This document shows positions 28,971-37,678 of a DNA stretch of 64,000 nucleotides, one piece after another. The position numbers and the translations under genes were made by a program. The stretch is from Phycisphaerae bacterium. Its GTDB lineage: Bacteria > Planctomycetota > Phycisphaerae > Sedimentisphaerales > Anaerohalosphaeraceae. Each line of letters opens with the position of its first letter. Within the stretch, counting starts at the first letter, position 1. The notes below the pieces were generated by a model. The model did not search any database, was not told the origin of the DNA, and was given only the letters and a program-made list of their open reading frames with translations. The stretch spans positions 124,001-188,000 of the forward strand of contig JACZKQ010000074.1 of the NCBI GenBank assembly GCA_014859965.1, given 5' to 3'.

Positions 28971-31900
28971 ATGGGGTTAGAAAAGTGGCTTTCAAGAAAG
29001 TGCATGCATTCACTTCTGAGGGCGATATGCGCTATCCATTTCGTCATCGCTTCGGTCGCTTACAGCGACGTGATCATTGACAATGGCGACAAAGGAACGG
29101 CGTTCACAGGAACCTGGGAAATATCAGGCGGCTCGAATCCGTACGGCGCCGACAGTGTATGGTCCCGCGACGGCGCGACCTATACGTGGGCATTTGATTC
29201 TCAACCCACAGGCAGCTATGAAGTTCTGATGTGGTGGTCGGCATGGCCGTCGAGGGCACCCGCAAACAGTGTATCGATAACTCATGGCCAGGGTGTCGAC
29301 GTCCTCCTTGTGGACCAGCAAATCGCCGGCGGCCAGTGGAACAGCCTGGGCGAGTACCATTTCGATGGCTCAGGCAGTGTCACGGTTACGGCTGCCGCCG
29401 GTGCGACGGTCAGTACGTGCGCCGACGCGGTATGGTTCAGGCGCACCAATGTGCCGGTGGAGATCATCGTAGACAACCGGGACACAGATACGTCGCGCAC
29501 GGGCACGTGGGAAGTGTCAGGCGGCTCCAATCCGTACGGTGCAGATTCGGTATTCAGCCGGGACGGCGCAACGTTTACGTGGCGCTTCACGCCTCCACAA
29601 AGCGGCCGGTATGAAATCTCCATGTGGTGGACCGAGTGGCCGTCGCGAAGTGCGGCTGCGCCGATCAATATCGTTCACGCCGGCGGAACGGAAGAAACCG
29701 CCGTAAACCAGCAGATCAACGGCGGACGCTGGAACTCCCTGGGCGCGTACACCTTCGCCGCAGGCGTACAGGCGTCCGTTACTCTTCTGGCGAAGAACGC
29801 GGCTCCTGTCAGCTATTGTGCCGATGCCGTAAAATTCACGCGTGTCGAACCGGAGACCATAGTGGACAACCGCGATGTTGATACGTCGCAGACGGGTAAA
29901 TGGGAAGTGTCAGGGGGCGCCGACCCCCACGGCTCGGATTCCGTTTGGAGCCGCGATGGCGGAACATTTACATGGCACTTTGTTCCACCACATAATGGAA
30001 ACTACGATCTGTCGATGTGGTGGACTCAGTGGCCTTCGCGCAGCACTGACGCACCGGTTGACATTACACATGCCTCCGGTACAACGAGGGTTACTGTTAA
30101 TCAGCAAATCGACGGCGGACGTTGGAACTCGCTTGGCGTCTACACTCTGAGTGCGGGTGTTCGGGCCTCTGTCACGCTGCTGGCTCCAAATCCGTCGCCG
30201 ACCAGCTATTGTGCCGACGCAGTAAAGTTTGCCCCCACTGGCAGCACCCCGATGCCGCTGGCGGTTATCGACGCCATCGATCCCAACCCCGCGGCCTTGG
30301 GTGAGACGGTCTCGTTTGCGGGTCACGGCACAGGCGGCACCATCTCTGCGTACCAATGGACCTCCAGCATTAATGGTCCTTTAAGCAGTGCCCGCAGTTT
30401 CTCGACGAATACGCTGTCCAAGGGCGTTCATGACATCACCTTTAAAGTTCAGGACAGTATGGGACAGTGGTCGCAGGCGGCGGGGCGGGTCCTGACCGTG
30501 AGCGCCGCGCCTGTCGAGATCGTGGTGGATAATCGGGATGCGAATACATCTTATACCGGTGTATGGGAGGTCTCGGGAGCGACAAAGTACTACGGCGCCG
30601 ATTCGGTATGGGGTCGTGACGGCGCAAAGTTCAAGTGGTATTTCATGCCGCCGGAAAGCGGTGACTACAAGGTGTGGATGTGGTGGACAGAATGGCCTTC
30701 AAGGAGCACTGCGGCGCCGATTGACATTGTTCATGGGCAAGGCACGGAGCGGGTTACCGCAAATCAACGCATCAACGGGGGCCGGTGGAACGCACTTGGC
30801 GTTTACACCTTCCAGAAAGGCGTTGAGGGTTCGGTTACCTTGCTGGCTTCAAACGGGTATCCGACAAGCTACTGTGCCGACGCCGTGAAATTCACAAGGG
30901 CCGCGGATCCTCCGGAGGCCGACTTTTACGCCAATGTGATTCGGGGACCCGCTCCGTTCACAGTCAATTTCGTTAATCAAACCACTGGAAATATTGACGC
31001 GTGGCGATGGGACTTCGGGGATGGGCAGACCGGCAGTTCGAAGAATCCAGCCCACACGTACACGAAGCCGGGCGTGTACACGGTAACTCTCACGGCAACC
31101 AATCAATACGGCACGCATACTACGAGACGGTACAGTTACGTGGACATCAAGGCAAACACCACTGAGAACATTTACGTGGTCGACGGATACGGCGGCAATG
31201 ACTACCTGGTGCCCGATATTAGAAAGAAGATGCGGGAAATGAATGCCACCGAAACGGCCGCCGGTTGGGTGTATCGCCCGGCGGATGTGGACATGACGTA
31301 CAACATTTACATCGTGCGCGATAAGGCCGCTGCCATAAACGCGCTGTATGAAGAGAACGCACACGTCATCATTGCCGGGCATGCCAATTACGGCTTTGGC
31401 CTCGTATTCGCAACGAGCAAGGAAATACTGGACCAGAGGATAAACGATTATCGCTACGTCGATGACGATCGCCTGCTGAACTACTCGACTGATTCGGTCT
31501 CTACGAAGGTTGACGGCATGAAGTACGGCCAGGCCTATCCTAACTGGCAAGCCGTCTTTAAGGACGGCAGCAGCGCCCTTATGCCTTATGACTTCGGCGA
31601 CCCGCGAGGAAACCCGCCCTATAATTACTACCTGACATATCAACTTCCGAATGATCCGACACATTACAGGGTTGAGATCAACGGCAGTTTTGTGGAGAGA
31701 TTCTCTGATTCCGGCGCTCCGGCGTGGTATTCATCGCAAGGCTTGAAACCCGATCCAAAGAGTAATTCAGAGTATTTCATAAGGAACAGCGATGTCCATT
31801 ACAACCGTTTCGATAAGACCGGCGAGTGGGTGATCAAAAAGGACCCGGCCGGCGGTTATTCCGGTGAAGCGGGTTATATGGGGTATAATTACCAGGTTCA

Positions 31901-33083
31901 ATGGCCGGGTTCGGGTGCAAAGGTGGCGAAATGGACAATGGTTGTTAAACGCGCCGGCCAGTACCGTGTGCTGGCTACATGGCCCGCTCACCCTGAAAAT
32001 GCGACAAATGCCAGGTACACCGTTCACCATGCCAATGGTTCCAGTGTAGTTTTGGCCGATCAGACGGCGACATTGCGGAGGAACTCGTTGGGCGTATACA
32101 ACTTCAGCGCCGGTCCAACCACAATTGAACTGAACGATAGCGCAAACGGCCAACTGGTGGCCGACGCAATGATACTGAGACCGGTGGCGGACGCTGAAAA
32201 GATTCTGCGGGCGGAATTCAGCGCCGACATTACGTCGGGTTCGGCACCGCTGACCGTGAAGTTCAGGGACCGAAGCGAGGATTATGTTTACGATTATTCG
32301 ACCCATATTAAGCAGTGGCACTGGGATTTTGGCGACGGTAACGTCAGCAGCGAACCGAATCCGAGCCATACCTACACTCGGACGGGTGCCTATACGGTAA
32401 CTCTGCGAGTAGTGGACACGGGCGGCGTTGAAGACACTGAAAGTAAAGTGAATTTTGTTACGCTGGGGACTCAGCCGAAGCCGCAGGCCCAGTTCCGGGC
32501 ATCTACCATGCGGGGCACTCAGAATATATATGTGAATTTCTACGATCAGAGTTCAGGTGGTGTCACCGGGTGGTCATGGAATTTTGGCGACGGGAAGGCA
32601 AGCAATCAGAAAAACCCCGTGCATAATTACACTCAGCCAGGCAGGTATACTGTGCGCCTCACGGTCACCGGCCCGGGCGGCAGCAGTACCGAAACTGAAA
32701 CGGAATACGTACACGTTTTCACCGGCGAGTCCTATACCGACAACACCTTCCAGACTAAACCGCATTTCTATCAAAGGGGCTATTCGACTTTCGGCAAAAC
32801 TATTTGTTACGCGGGAGAATCTTCAGTCAAGAAGGAAAAACTCAAATATACCAGACTGTTTCACGGTTCATGCGGCTCCTTTCCCTATTTCGGCGGTGTA
32901 TTTAATCGCGGCGTGATGTACGGCAAGGGCGGCAATGTCGAGATCGAGCGCGACACCGGCACGGCTTATCTCGAGTACTATCTGCGGGGATACACTGACT
33001 TGGATATTGTGGAACGTCTAAATGAGCTGGAAAACCTGCATGAGTTCTACAATTTCACCGAAAAGCCGCCGTCGATGAGGTGA
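28971..33083 (+). CDS. Secreted golvesin/PKD mosaic protein 2 with a possible split His/Cys peptidase-like domain
   Basis: This 1370-residue protein begins with a signal peptide (cleavage near residue 32). Four golvesin-type modules span about 34-643, with one PKD-like domain between the third and fourth. A classic PKD domain follows (about 648-726, WDFGDGQT). Then come an unrecognised domain A (about 730-940) with VIIAGHANYGFG (His804), a fifth golvesin module (944-1073), two PKD domains (1082-1252; WDFGDG and WNFGDG) and an unrecognised C-terminal segment with LFHGSCGSFPYF (His1298, Cys1301). Domain A has an alternating strand/helix pattern (NIYVVDGY, then VPDIRKKMREM). Together the two segments resemble the His and Cys halves of a caspase/gingipain-type fold split by an insertion. 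This is inference only. The paralog at 33198 keeps every one of these landmarks. Confidence 0.85.
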   Translation: MGLEKWLSRKCMHSLLRAICAIHFVIASVAYSDVIIDNGDKGTAFTGTWEISGGSNPYGADSVWSRDGATYTWAFDSQPTGSYEVLMWWSAWPSRAPANSVSITHGQGVDVLLVDQQIAGGQWNSLGEYHFDGSGSVTVTAAAGATVSTCADAVWFRRTNVPVEIIVDNRDTDTSRTGTWEVSGGSNPYGADSVFSRDGATFTWRFTPPQSGRYEISMWWTEWPSRSAAAPINIVHAGGTEETAVNQQINGGRWNSLGAYTFAAGVQASVTLLAKNAAPVSYCADAVKFTRVEPETIVDNRDVDTSQTGKWEVSGGADPHGSDSVWSRDGGTFTWHFVPPHNGNYDLSMWWTQWPSRSTDAPVDITHASGTTRVTVNQQIDGGRWNSLGVYTLSAGVRASVTLLAPNPSPTSYCADAVKFAPTGSTPMPLAVIDAIDPNPAALGETVSFAGHGTGGTISAYQWTSSINGPLSSARSFSTNTLSKGVHDITFKVQDSMGQWSQAAGRVLTVSAAPVEIVVDNRDANTSYTGVWEVSGATKYYGADSVWGRDGAKFKWYFMPPESGDYKVWMWWTEWPSRSTAAPIDIVHGQGTERVTANQRINGGRWNALGVYTFQKGVEGSVTLLASNGYPTSYCADAVKFTRAADPPEADFYANVIRGPAPFTVNFVNQTTGNIDAWRWDFGDGQTGSSKNPAHTYTKPGVYTVTLTATNQYGTHTTRRYSYVDIKANTTENIYVVDGYGGNDYLVPDIRKKMREMNATETAAGWVYRPADVDMTYNIYIVRDKAAAINALYEENAHVIIAGHANYGFGLVFATSKEILDQRINDYRYVDDDRLLNYSTDSVSTKVDGMKYGQAYPNWQAVFKDGSSALMPYDFGDPRGNPPYNYYLTYQLPNDPTHYRVEINGSFVERFSDSGAPAWYSSQGLKPDPKSNSEYFIRNSDVHYNRFDKTGEWVIKKDPAGGYSGEAGYMGYNYQVQWPGSGAKVAKWTMVVKRAGQYRVLATWPAHPENATNARYTVHHANGSSVVLADQTATLRRNSLGVYNFSAGPTTIELNDSANGQLVADAMILRPVADAEKILRAEFSADITSGSAPLTVKFRDRSEDYVYDYSTHIKQWHWDFGDGNVSSEPNPSHTYTRTGAYTVTLRVVDTGGVEDTESKVNFVTLGTQPKPQAQFRASTMRGTQNIYVNFYDQSSGGVTGWSWNFGDGKASNQKNPVHNYTQPGRYTVRLTVTGPGGSSTETETEYVHVFTGESYTDNTFQTKPHFYQRGYSTFGKTICYAGESSVKKEKLKYTRLFHGSCGSFPYFGGVFNRGVMYGKGGNVEIERDTGTAYLEYYLRGYTDLDIVERLNELENLHEFYNFTEKPPSMR

Positions 33084-33197
33084 CAATTCGTCCGGACGCG
33101 GGCTCCGGGTAGTCACGCGCTGGAGCGGCCGCGTGCAAAAATGGCCTTGGGGTATACATAAATTCAAATGTTTATTGAGATTCAGTTGGGGAGAAAA
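33084..33197. other. Short intergenic region with small inverted repeats
   Basis: It holds two small hairpin-forming sequences: CCGGA-N7-TCCGG (about 33092-33108) and CACGCG-N10-CGCGTG (33114-33135). The second is followed by CAAAAA rather than a T-run. They could reduce read-through between the two paralogous genes, but the evidence is weak. Confidence 0.35.
33188..33193 (+). promoter_or_regulatory. Ribosome binding site fixing the start at 33198
   Basis: GGGGAG lies just upstream of ATG 33198, with a four-base spacer. An earlier in-frame ATG at 33168 has no comparable signal and would lengthen the signal peptide. Confidence 0.65.
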
Positions 33198-36100
33198 ATG
33201 AAAGTGCAGGAATGTGTTTCAAGAGGAATGTTGCGAACGGCGATGCTAATGGCCTGCGTTGCAGGTATTGTCAGTTCGGACGCATGCGGCAACGTGATCA
33301 TAGATAACGGTGACACGCGCTGTTCGCATACAGGCACGTGGGAGGCCTCACGCGGAGGCAGAGCGTACGGTGGAGGCAGTTTGTGGGCCCGCGACGGCGC
33401 GACCTACACGTGGCGGTTCGAATCCGAGCCTGAAGGAAAGTACGAAGTTCTGATGTGGTGGTCGGCCGCGCCGTCGAGGGCGAGGGCAGTTGCGGTTTCC
33501 ATAGAACATGCCGAAGGTTCGGATGCGCTGCTCATTAACCAGCGAGCAGCGGGCGGCCGGTGGAACAGTCTGGGTGAATACTCTTTTAACGGGTCGGGCA
33601 AAGTTACGATCACAGCGTCCAGCGGCTCGAAGGCCAGTACCTGCGCCGATGCTGTCTGGTTCCGGCGTTCGGATCCGCACGGCGAAACCATTGTGGATAA
33701 CCGCGACAGGCAAACATCCCGGCGCGGCAAGTGGGTGATTTCGGACGCCGCGGAATGTCACGGCGAAGATTCCGTCTGGGGCAGTTGCCGCGCCACCTTC
33801 ACCTGGTACTTCGTTCCGCAGCAGAGCGGGGACTATGAAGTAGCGATGTGGTGGACCGAAAAGGCGTCCCAGAGTACTTCCGCCCCGGTGGATATCCGAT
33901 ATGCCGGCGGTAAGGAACGCGTGCTCGTCAACCAGCAGATCAATGGCGGCCGGTGGAACCCGCTGGGCGTGTACAACTTTAAGAAGGGGGCCCGGCATTC
34001 TGTCACACTCTGGGCTCGGGACCGATTTCCCATGACCTACTGTGCCGACGCGGTCAAATTCACCGCTGTTGGCGCCAGTGAACTGCCGGTTGCCGTAATT
34101 GACTCGATTGAGCCCGCTCATCCCAAACTGGACCAGAGCGTGACCTTCAAAGGCCACGGCACGGACAGCGACGGCGAAGTCGTTGCATACCGTTGGGAAT
34201 CCAGCGTCGACGGCCATCTGAGCGATTCAGACGTCTTTGCAACGGACAAACTGTCCAAGGGCGTGCACACAATATCCTTCACGGTTCAGGATGATTCCGG
34301 TCGGTGGTCGAAAGCGGTGGTGCGGGACATAAAGGTAGGCAACGCTCAGACATCGGAGCCGGCGAAGGCGGATTTTGCAGCCGACCATATTCGAGGTCCC
34401 GTTCCGTTCACGGTAAAATTCACGAATCACACTGCCGGAGATGCGGATCAATGGTCTTGGGATTTCGGTGACGGCAAGACAAGCACAGAAACAAACCCAA
34501 CTCACACATACACCGCTCCCGGCGTGCGTACCGTTTCTCTGACCGCGAGCAGCCAGGGACGCACGCATACCAGGACGAGATACTGTTACATCGATGTCAA
34601 GGCGGCCAAGGTGGAGAACGTCTATGTATGTAACGCGTATACCGGTAACAATTTCCTTGTGCCCGATTTGACAAAGAAGATGCGGGAAATGGGTGCGACG
34701 GAGACAGCCGACGGTTGGTCGTACCGACCGGGGAATTCTGACATGACTTACAACATTCACGTCGTGCACGACAAGGAGGCGACCGTGAATGCTTTTTATG
34801 CAAAGGATTCGCATGTGGTCATCGCCGGACACGGCAATTACGGGTTCGGACTGGTCTATGCCGATCCGAAGGAAACATTGGCTAACAGGATCGATCATTA
34901 TCGTTATGTGGACGATGATTGCCTGGTGAACTATTCCACCGACTGGGTTTCGACGAAGGTCGACGGCATGAAGTACGGGCAGTCCTATCCGAACTGGCGG
35001 CCTGATTTCAAGGATGGCCGCAGCGCCGTGATGCCGTATGATTTCGGGGATGCGCGGGGCAATCCTCCTTACAACTACTACTTGACGCACCAGGTTGGAA
35101 AAGATCCAACGCATCACAAAATTAAAGTAAACGGCCAGTATGTGGAGAGGTTTCCCGATTCGGGCGTTCCCGCATGGTATTCGCCGCAAGGTCTGAAACC
35201 TGATCCGCACCGTAATCCTGAATTCTTTATCAGGAACCCTGATACGCATTACAACAGGTTCGACTGTGTCGGGGAATGGACGATCAGCAAGATTGCAGGG
35301 GCCGGGTTCACGGGCGAGGCAGGTTACATGGGTTACAACTACCAGGTCCAATCGCCGGGTTCGGGAAGCAAGGTCGCCACATGGACGATAGCCGTCAAAC
35401 ATGCGGGCCGGTACGAGGTGCTTGCCAACTGGCCGGCCCTTGCCGATAACGCAACGAATGCCAAATACACGGTCCACCATGCCGAAGGCGCGACTGTGGT
35501 TGTCATGGATCAGACCCGCTCGGCACGGAGAAACTCGCTCGGTGTGTTTAATTTCGAGCCCGGCGCTGCAAAGGTTCAATTGGATGACAATGCCAACGGC
35601 CGTGTGGTTGCCGATGCGGTAATACTCCGGCCGGCTGCCGACCCCACTAAGATTCTCAAAGCCGAATTCAGCGCCGATGCTGCATCAGGTTCGGTTCCTT
35701 TGACGGTCCACTTCAAAGACCAGAGTCTCTGCTACAGCTACGACTATTCAATAAAACCTGCCGAATGGCATTGGGATTTTGGCGACGGCACAACCAGCAG
35801 GGAGCAGCATCCCAGCCATACCTACGTTCAGGCGGGGACATACACAGTGAAGCTGCGCGTCGTCGGCACCGACGGCACCAAAGATACTAACAACAAGACC
35901 CGCTTCATTGCGGCCGGCGGAACACCGGCTCCAAAGGCGCAGTTCAGAGCATCACCCCTGCAGGGCGTGCAAGACACCTATGTGACGTTCCATGATCAGA
36001 GTTCCGGGGATGTTAACCAGTGGTCGTGGGATTTCGGCGACGGCCATCAGAGTAATGAGAAGAACCCGGTGCACAAGTACGAGACGCCGGGCATGTACAA

Positions 36101-36524
36101 GGTTCGTCTGACGGTTGCCGGTCCTCAGGGAAATGATACGGAGACCAAAGAGAACTATGTGCACATCAGAGTCGGCGAATGCTTTACGGACAACTCGTTC
36201 CAGATCAAACCGCACTATTATTCTCAAGGGTATTCTATGTTCGGCATGGTGATCTGTTATGCCGGCGAGCCGTCGATCGAAAAGGCGCGCATGCGCCACG
36301 CCAGGCTGTACCACGGCTCATGCGGCAGCTTCACTTATTTCGGCACGACGTTCGATCGCGGTATCATGTACGGCAAGCAGGGTATTACCGAGGTTGAAAA
36401 TGATACGTCGGTCGTTTACCTGGAGTGGTACTTGCGGGGATATCCGGATGAGGACATCTGCGAACGTTTAAACCGCATTGAGCGCATTCACTACTTCTAC
36501 AACTTCGACGAGAAGCCGCTTTGA
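33198..36524 (+). CDS. Secreted golvesin/PKD mosaic protein 3 with a possible split His/Cys peptidase-like domain
   Basis: This 1108-residue paralog of the preceding gene has fewer N-terminal modules. It has a signal peptide, two golvesin-type modules (about 33-156 and 162-289), a PKD-like domain (295-381) and a PKD domain (390-467, WDFGDGKT). Domain A (470-686) carries VVIAGHGNYGFG (His545). A third golvesin module (688-814), two PKD domains (821-991) and a C-terminal segment with LYHGSCGSFTYF (His1039, Cys1042) follow. The part from domain A onward has the same order as mosaic protein 2 and is strongly similar, for example KVDGMKYGQSYPNW and MPYDFGDARGNPPYNYYLT. The selectively conserved His and Cys motifs argue for a shared enzymatic role. 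A terminator-like hairpin follows the gene. Confidence 0.85.
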   Translation: MKVQECVSRGMLRTAMLMACVAGIVSSDACGNVIIDNGDTRCSHTGTWEASRGGRAYGGGSLWARDGATYTWRFESEPEGKYEVLMWWSAAPSRARAVAVSIEHAEGSDALLINQRAAGGRWNSLGEYSFNGSGKVTITASSGSKASTCADAVWFRRSDPHGETIVDNRDRQTSRRGKWVISDAAECHGEDSVWGSCRATFTWYFVPQQSGDYEVAMWWTEKASQSTSAPVDIRYAGGKERVLVNQQINGGRWNPLGVYNFKKGARHSVTLWARDRFPMTYCADAVKFTAVGASELPVAVIDSIEPAHPKLDQSVTFKGHGTDSDGEVVAYRWESSVDGHLSDSDVFATDKLSKGVHTISFTVQDDSGRWSKAVVRDIKVGNAQTSEPAKADFAADHIRGPVPFTVKFTNHTAGDADQWSWDFGDGKTSTETNPTHTYTAPGVRTVSLTASSQGRTHTRTRYCYIDVKAAKVENVYVCNAYTGNNFLVPDLTKKMREMGATETADGWSYRPGNSDMTYNIHVVHDKEATVNAFYAKDSHVVIAGHGNYGFGLVYADPKETLANRIDHYRYVDDDCLVNYSTDWVSTKVDGMKYGQSYPNWRPDFKDGRSAVMPYDFGDARGNPPYNYYLTHQVGKDPTHHKIKVNGQYVERFPDSGVPAWYSPQGLKPDPHRNPEFFIRNPDTHYNRFDCVGEWTISKIAGAGFTGEAGYMGYNYQVQSPGSGSKVATWTIAVKHAGRYEVLANWPALADNATNAKYTVHHAEGATVVVMDQTRSARRNSLGVFNFEPGAAKVQLDDNANGRVVADAVILRPAADPTKILKAEFSADAASGSVPLTVHFKDQSLCYSYDYSIKPAEWHWDFGDGTTSREQHPSHTYVQAGTYTVKLRVVGTDGTKDTNNKTRFIAAGGTPAPKAQFRASPLQGVQDTYVTFHDQSSGDVNQWSWDFGDGHQSNEKNPVHKYETPGMYKVRLTVAGPQGNDTETKENYVHIRVGECFTDNSFQIKPHYYSQGYSMFGMVICYAGEPSIEKARMRHARLYHGSCGSFTYFGTTFDRGIMYGKQGITEVENDTSVVYLEWYLRGYPDEDICERLNRIERIHYFYNFDEKPL

Positions 36525-36555
36525 TGAGAATGCAGTAAGCGCATTGGGCAGAGGC

Positions 36556-36586
36556 CTCGAAGCCGCCAACATATTGCGGCTTCGAG
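36556..36586 (+). terminator. Hairpin after the golvesin/PKD genes
   Basis: A perfect 11-base inverted repeat, CTCGAAGCCGC / GCGGCTTCGAG, has a 9-base loop. It lies 32 bases after the stop of the third golvesin/PKD gene and 34 bases before the next gene. The stem is strong but the following sequence (TCCCTGAGTCTTATTC) is only weakly T-rich. It may be a Rho-independent terminator, an attenuator or an mRNA-stabilising end. Confidence 0.6.
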
Positions 36587-36619
36587 TCCCTGAGTCTTAT
36601 TCAATTCCAGGGGACAAAA

Positions 36620-37678
36620 ATGATTATAGCCATCCATCCAGATGACTTCACCACCCCCAGGAGCGCCGGCCGCGACGCGTCGGCGCCTCTCTGGACTCAG
36701 CACTTGACCGCCGCCGGGCACCACGTGCGCCAGGTGGACGTGACAAGGGCGGATATTCTGAACCAACTCAGAGGCTGTGACGGTTTCATGTGGCGTCACG
36801 GACACCTGCCTCATCATCGGCAGATCGCGCGTCGCCTCCTGCCGGTTGTCGAAAGAGAAATGGGTATTGCAGTTTATCCGGATCAGAACACCTGTTGGCA
36901 TTATGATGACAAGGTCACTCAGAACTATTTGTTGACAGCCGCCGGAATACCCACTCCTGAAACATGGGTCTGGTTTGATTATGACCAGGCGATGGATTGG
37001 ATTGAGAGTGCAAAGTTTCCGCTGGTTATCAAGCTTTGGAACGGAACCGCTTCACAGAATGTGTGCCTGGCGAAAGACCTCCCGGCGGCCAAGAAATGGG
37101 TTCATCGACTTTTCAAAATCGGTGTGGCCAATATGGACGAATGGTCGAGCCCGCCAGTGAAAACATTTTACCGGCGACTGCGCCGTGCGGGCAGTATTCT
37201 TCTCAAAGGTCATTTTTACAACAGGCCATGGGAACTACATAAGAACTACATACTGGCGCAGGAATTCATAGAAGGCAATGCTTTCGATACGAGAGTCGTT
37301 GTCATCGGCCGGCGGGCATTCGCCAAGAGGCGATGGAATCGCCCCGGGGATTTTCGGGCGAGCGGCAATAGCCAGGTGGATAACAACCCCGCGAACATTG
37401 ACATGGGCGCCGTTCATTTAGCCTTCCGAGCGGCGGAACGATTGGGAACACAATCTTTAGCGCTGGATATCCTCCGGTCCGGGGACGAGTTTCTCGTTAG
37501 TGAAATCAGCTACACGTATCCTTCGTTCGCACAGTATGCCTGTCCAGGACATTGGGAAATGACGCCGGACGGCCTAATGTGGACCGAAGGCCGCATGTGG
37601 CCGGAAGAGGCGCAAGTTGAGGATTTCCTTGTTCGCCTCGAATCACAACACCGTTGCAGGGGTCCCGTGTGCGTATAG
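36620..37678 (+). CDS. ATP-grasp domain protein
   Basis: This 352-residue protein resembles RimK/glutathione-synthetase-like ATP-grasp enzymes. The N-terminal subdomain recognises a start such as IIAIHPDD. The central ATP-grasp part contains DKVTQNYLLTAAGIPTPETW (the usual D-K...L...G.P.P phrase), FPLVIKLWNG (ATP-binding Lys), ILAQEFIEGNAFDTRVVVIG (E..xGxDxRV) and LALDILRSGDEFLVSEISYT. Such enzymes join a carboxylate, activated as acyl phosphate, to an amine or thiol. Its placement before the glycosyltransferases, and with CapK- and CapA-like genes in the same locus, suggests attachment of an amino acid or similar group to a glycan precursor (inference). The downstream gene overlaps its stop by 10 bases. 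Confidence 0.85.
   Translation: MIIAIHPDDFTTPRSAGRDASAPLWTQHLTAAGHHVRQVDVTRADILNQLRGCDGFMWRHGHLPHHRQIARRLLPVVEREMGIAVYPDQNTCWHYDDKVTQNYLLTAAGIPTPETWVWFDYDQAMDWIESAKFPLVIKLWNGTASQNVCLAKDLPAAKKWVHRLFKIGVANMDEWSSPPVKTFYRRLRRAGSILLKGHFYNRPWELHKNYILAQEFIEGNAFDTRVVVIGRRAFAKRRWNRPGDFRASGNSQVDNNPANIDMGAVHLAFRAAERLGTQSLALDILRSGDEFLVSEISYTYPSFAQYACPGHWEMTPDGLMWTEGRMWPEEAQVEDFLVRLESQHRCRGPVCV

Noticed and set aside
33114-33135. Rho-independent terminator between golvesin/PKD proteins 2 and 3
   Set aside because: The stem is only six bases with a ten-base loop and is followed by A residues rather than Ts.
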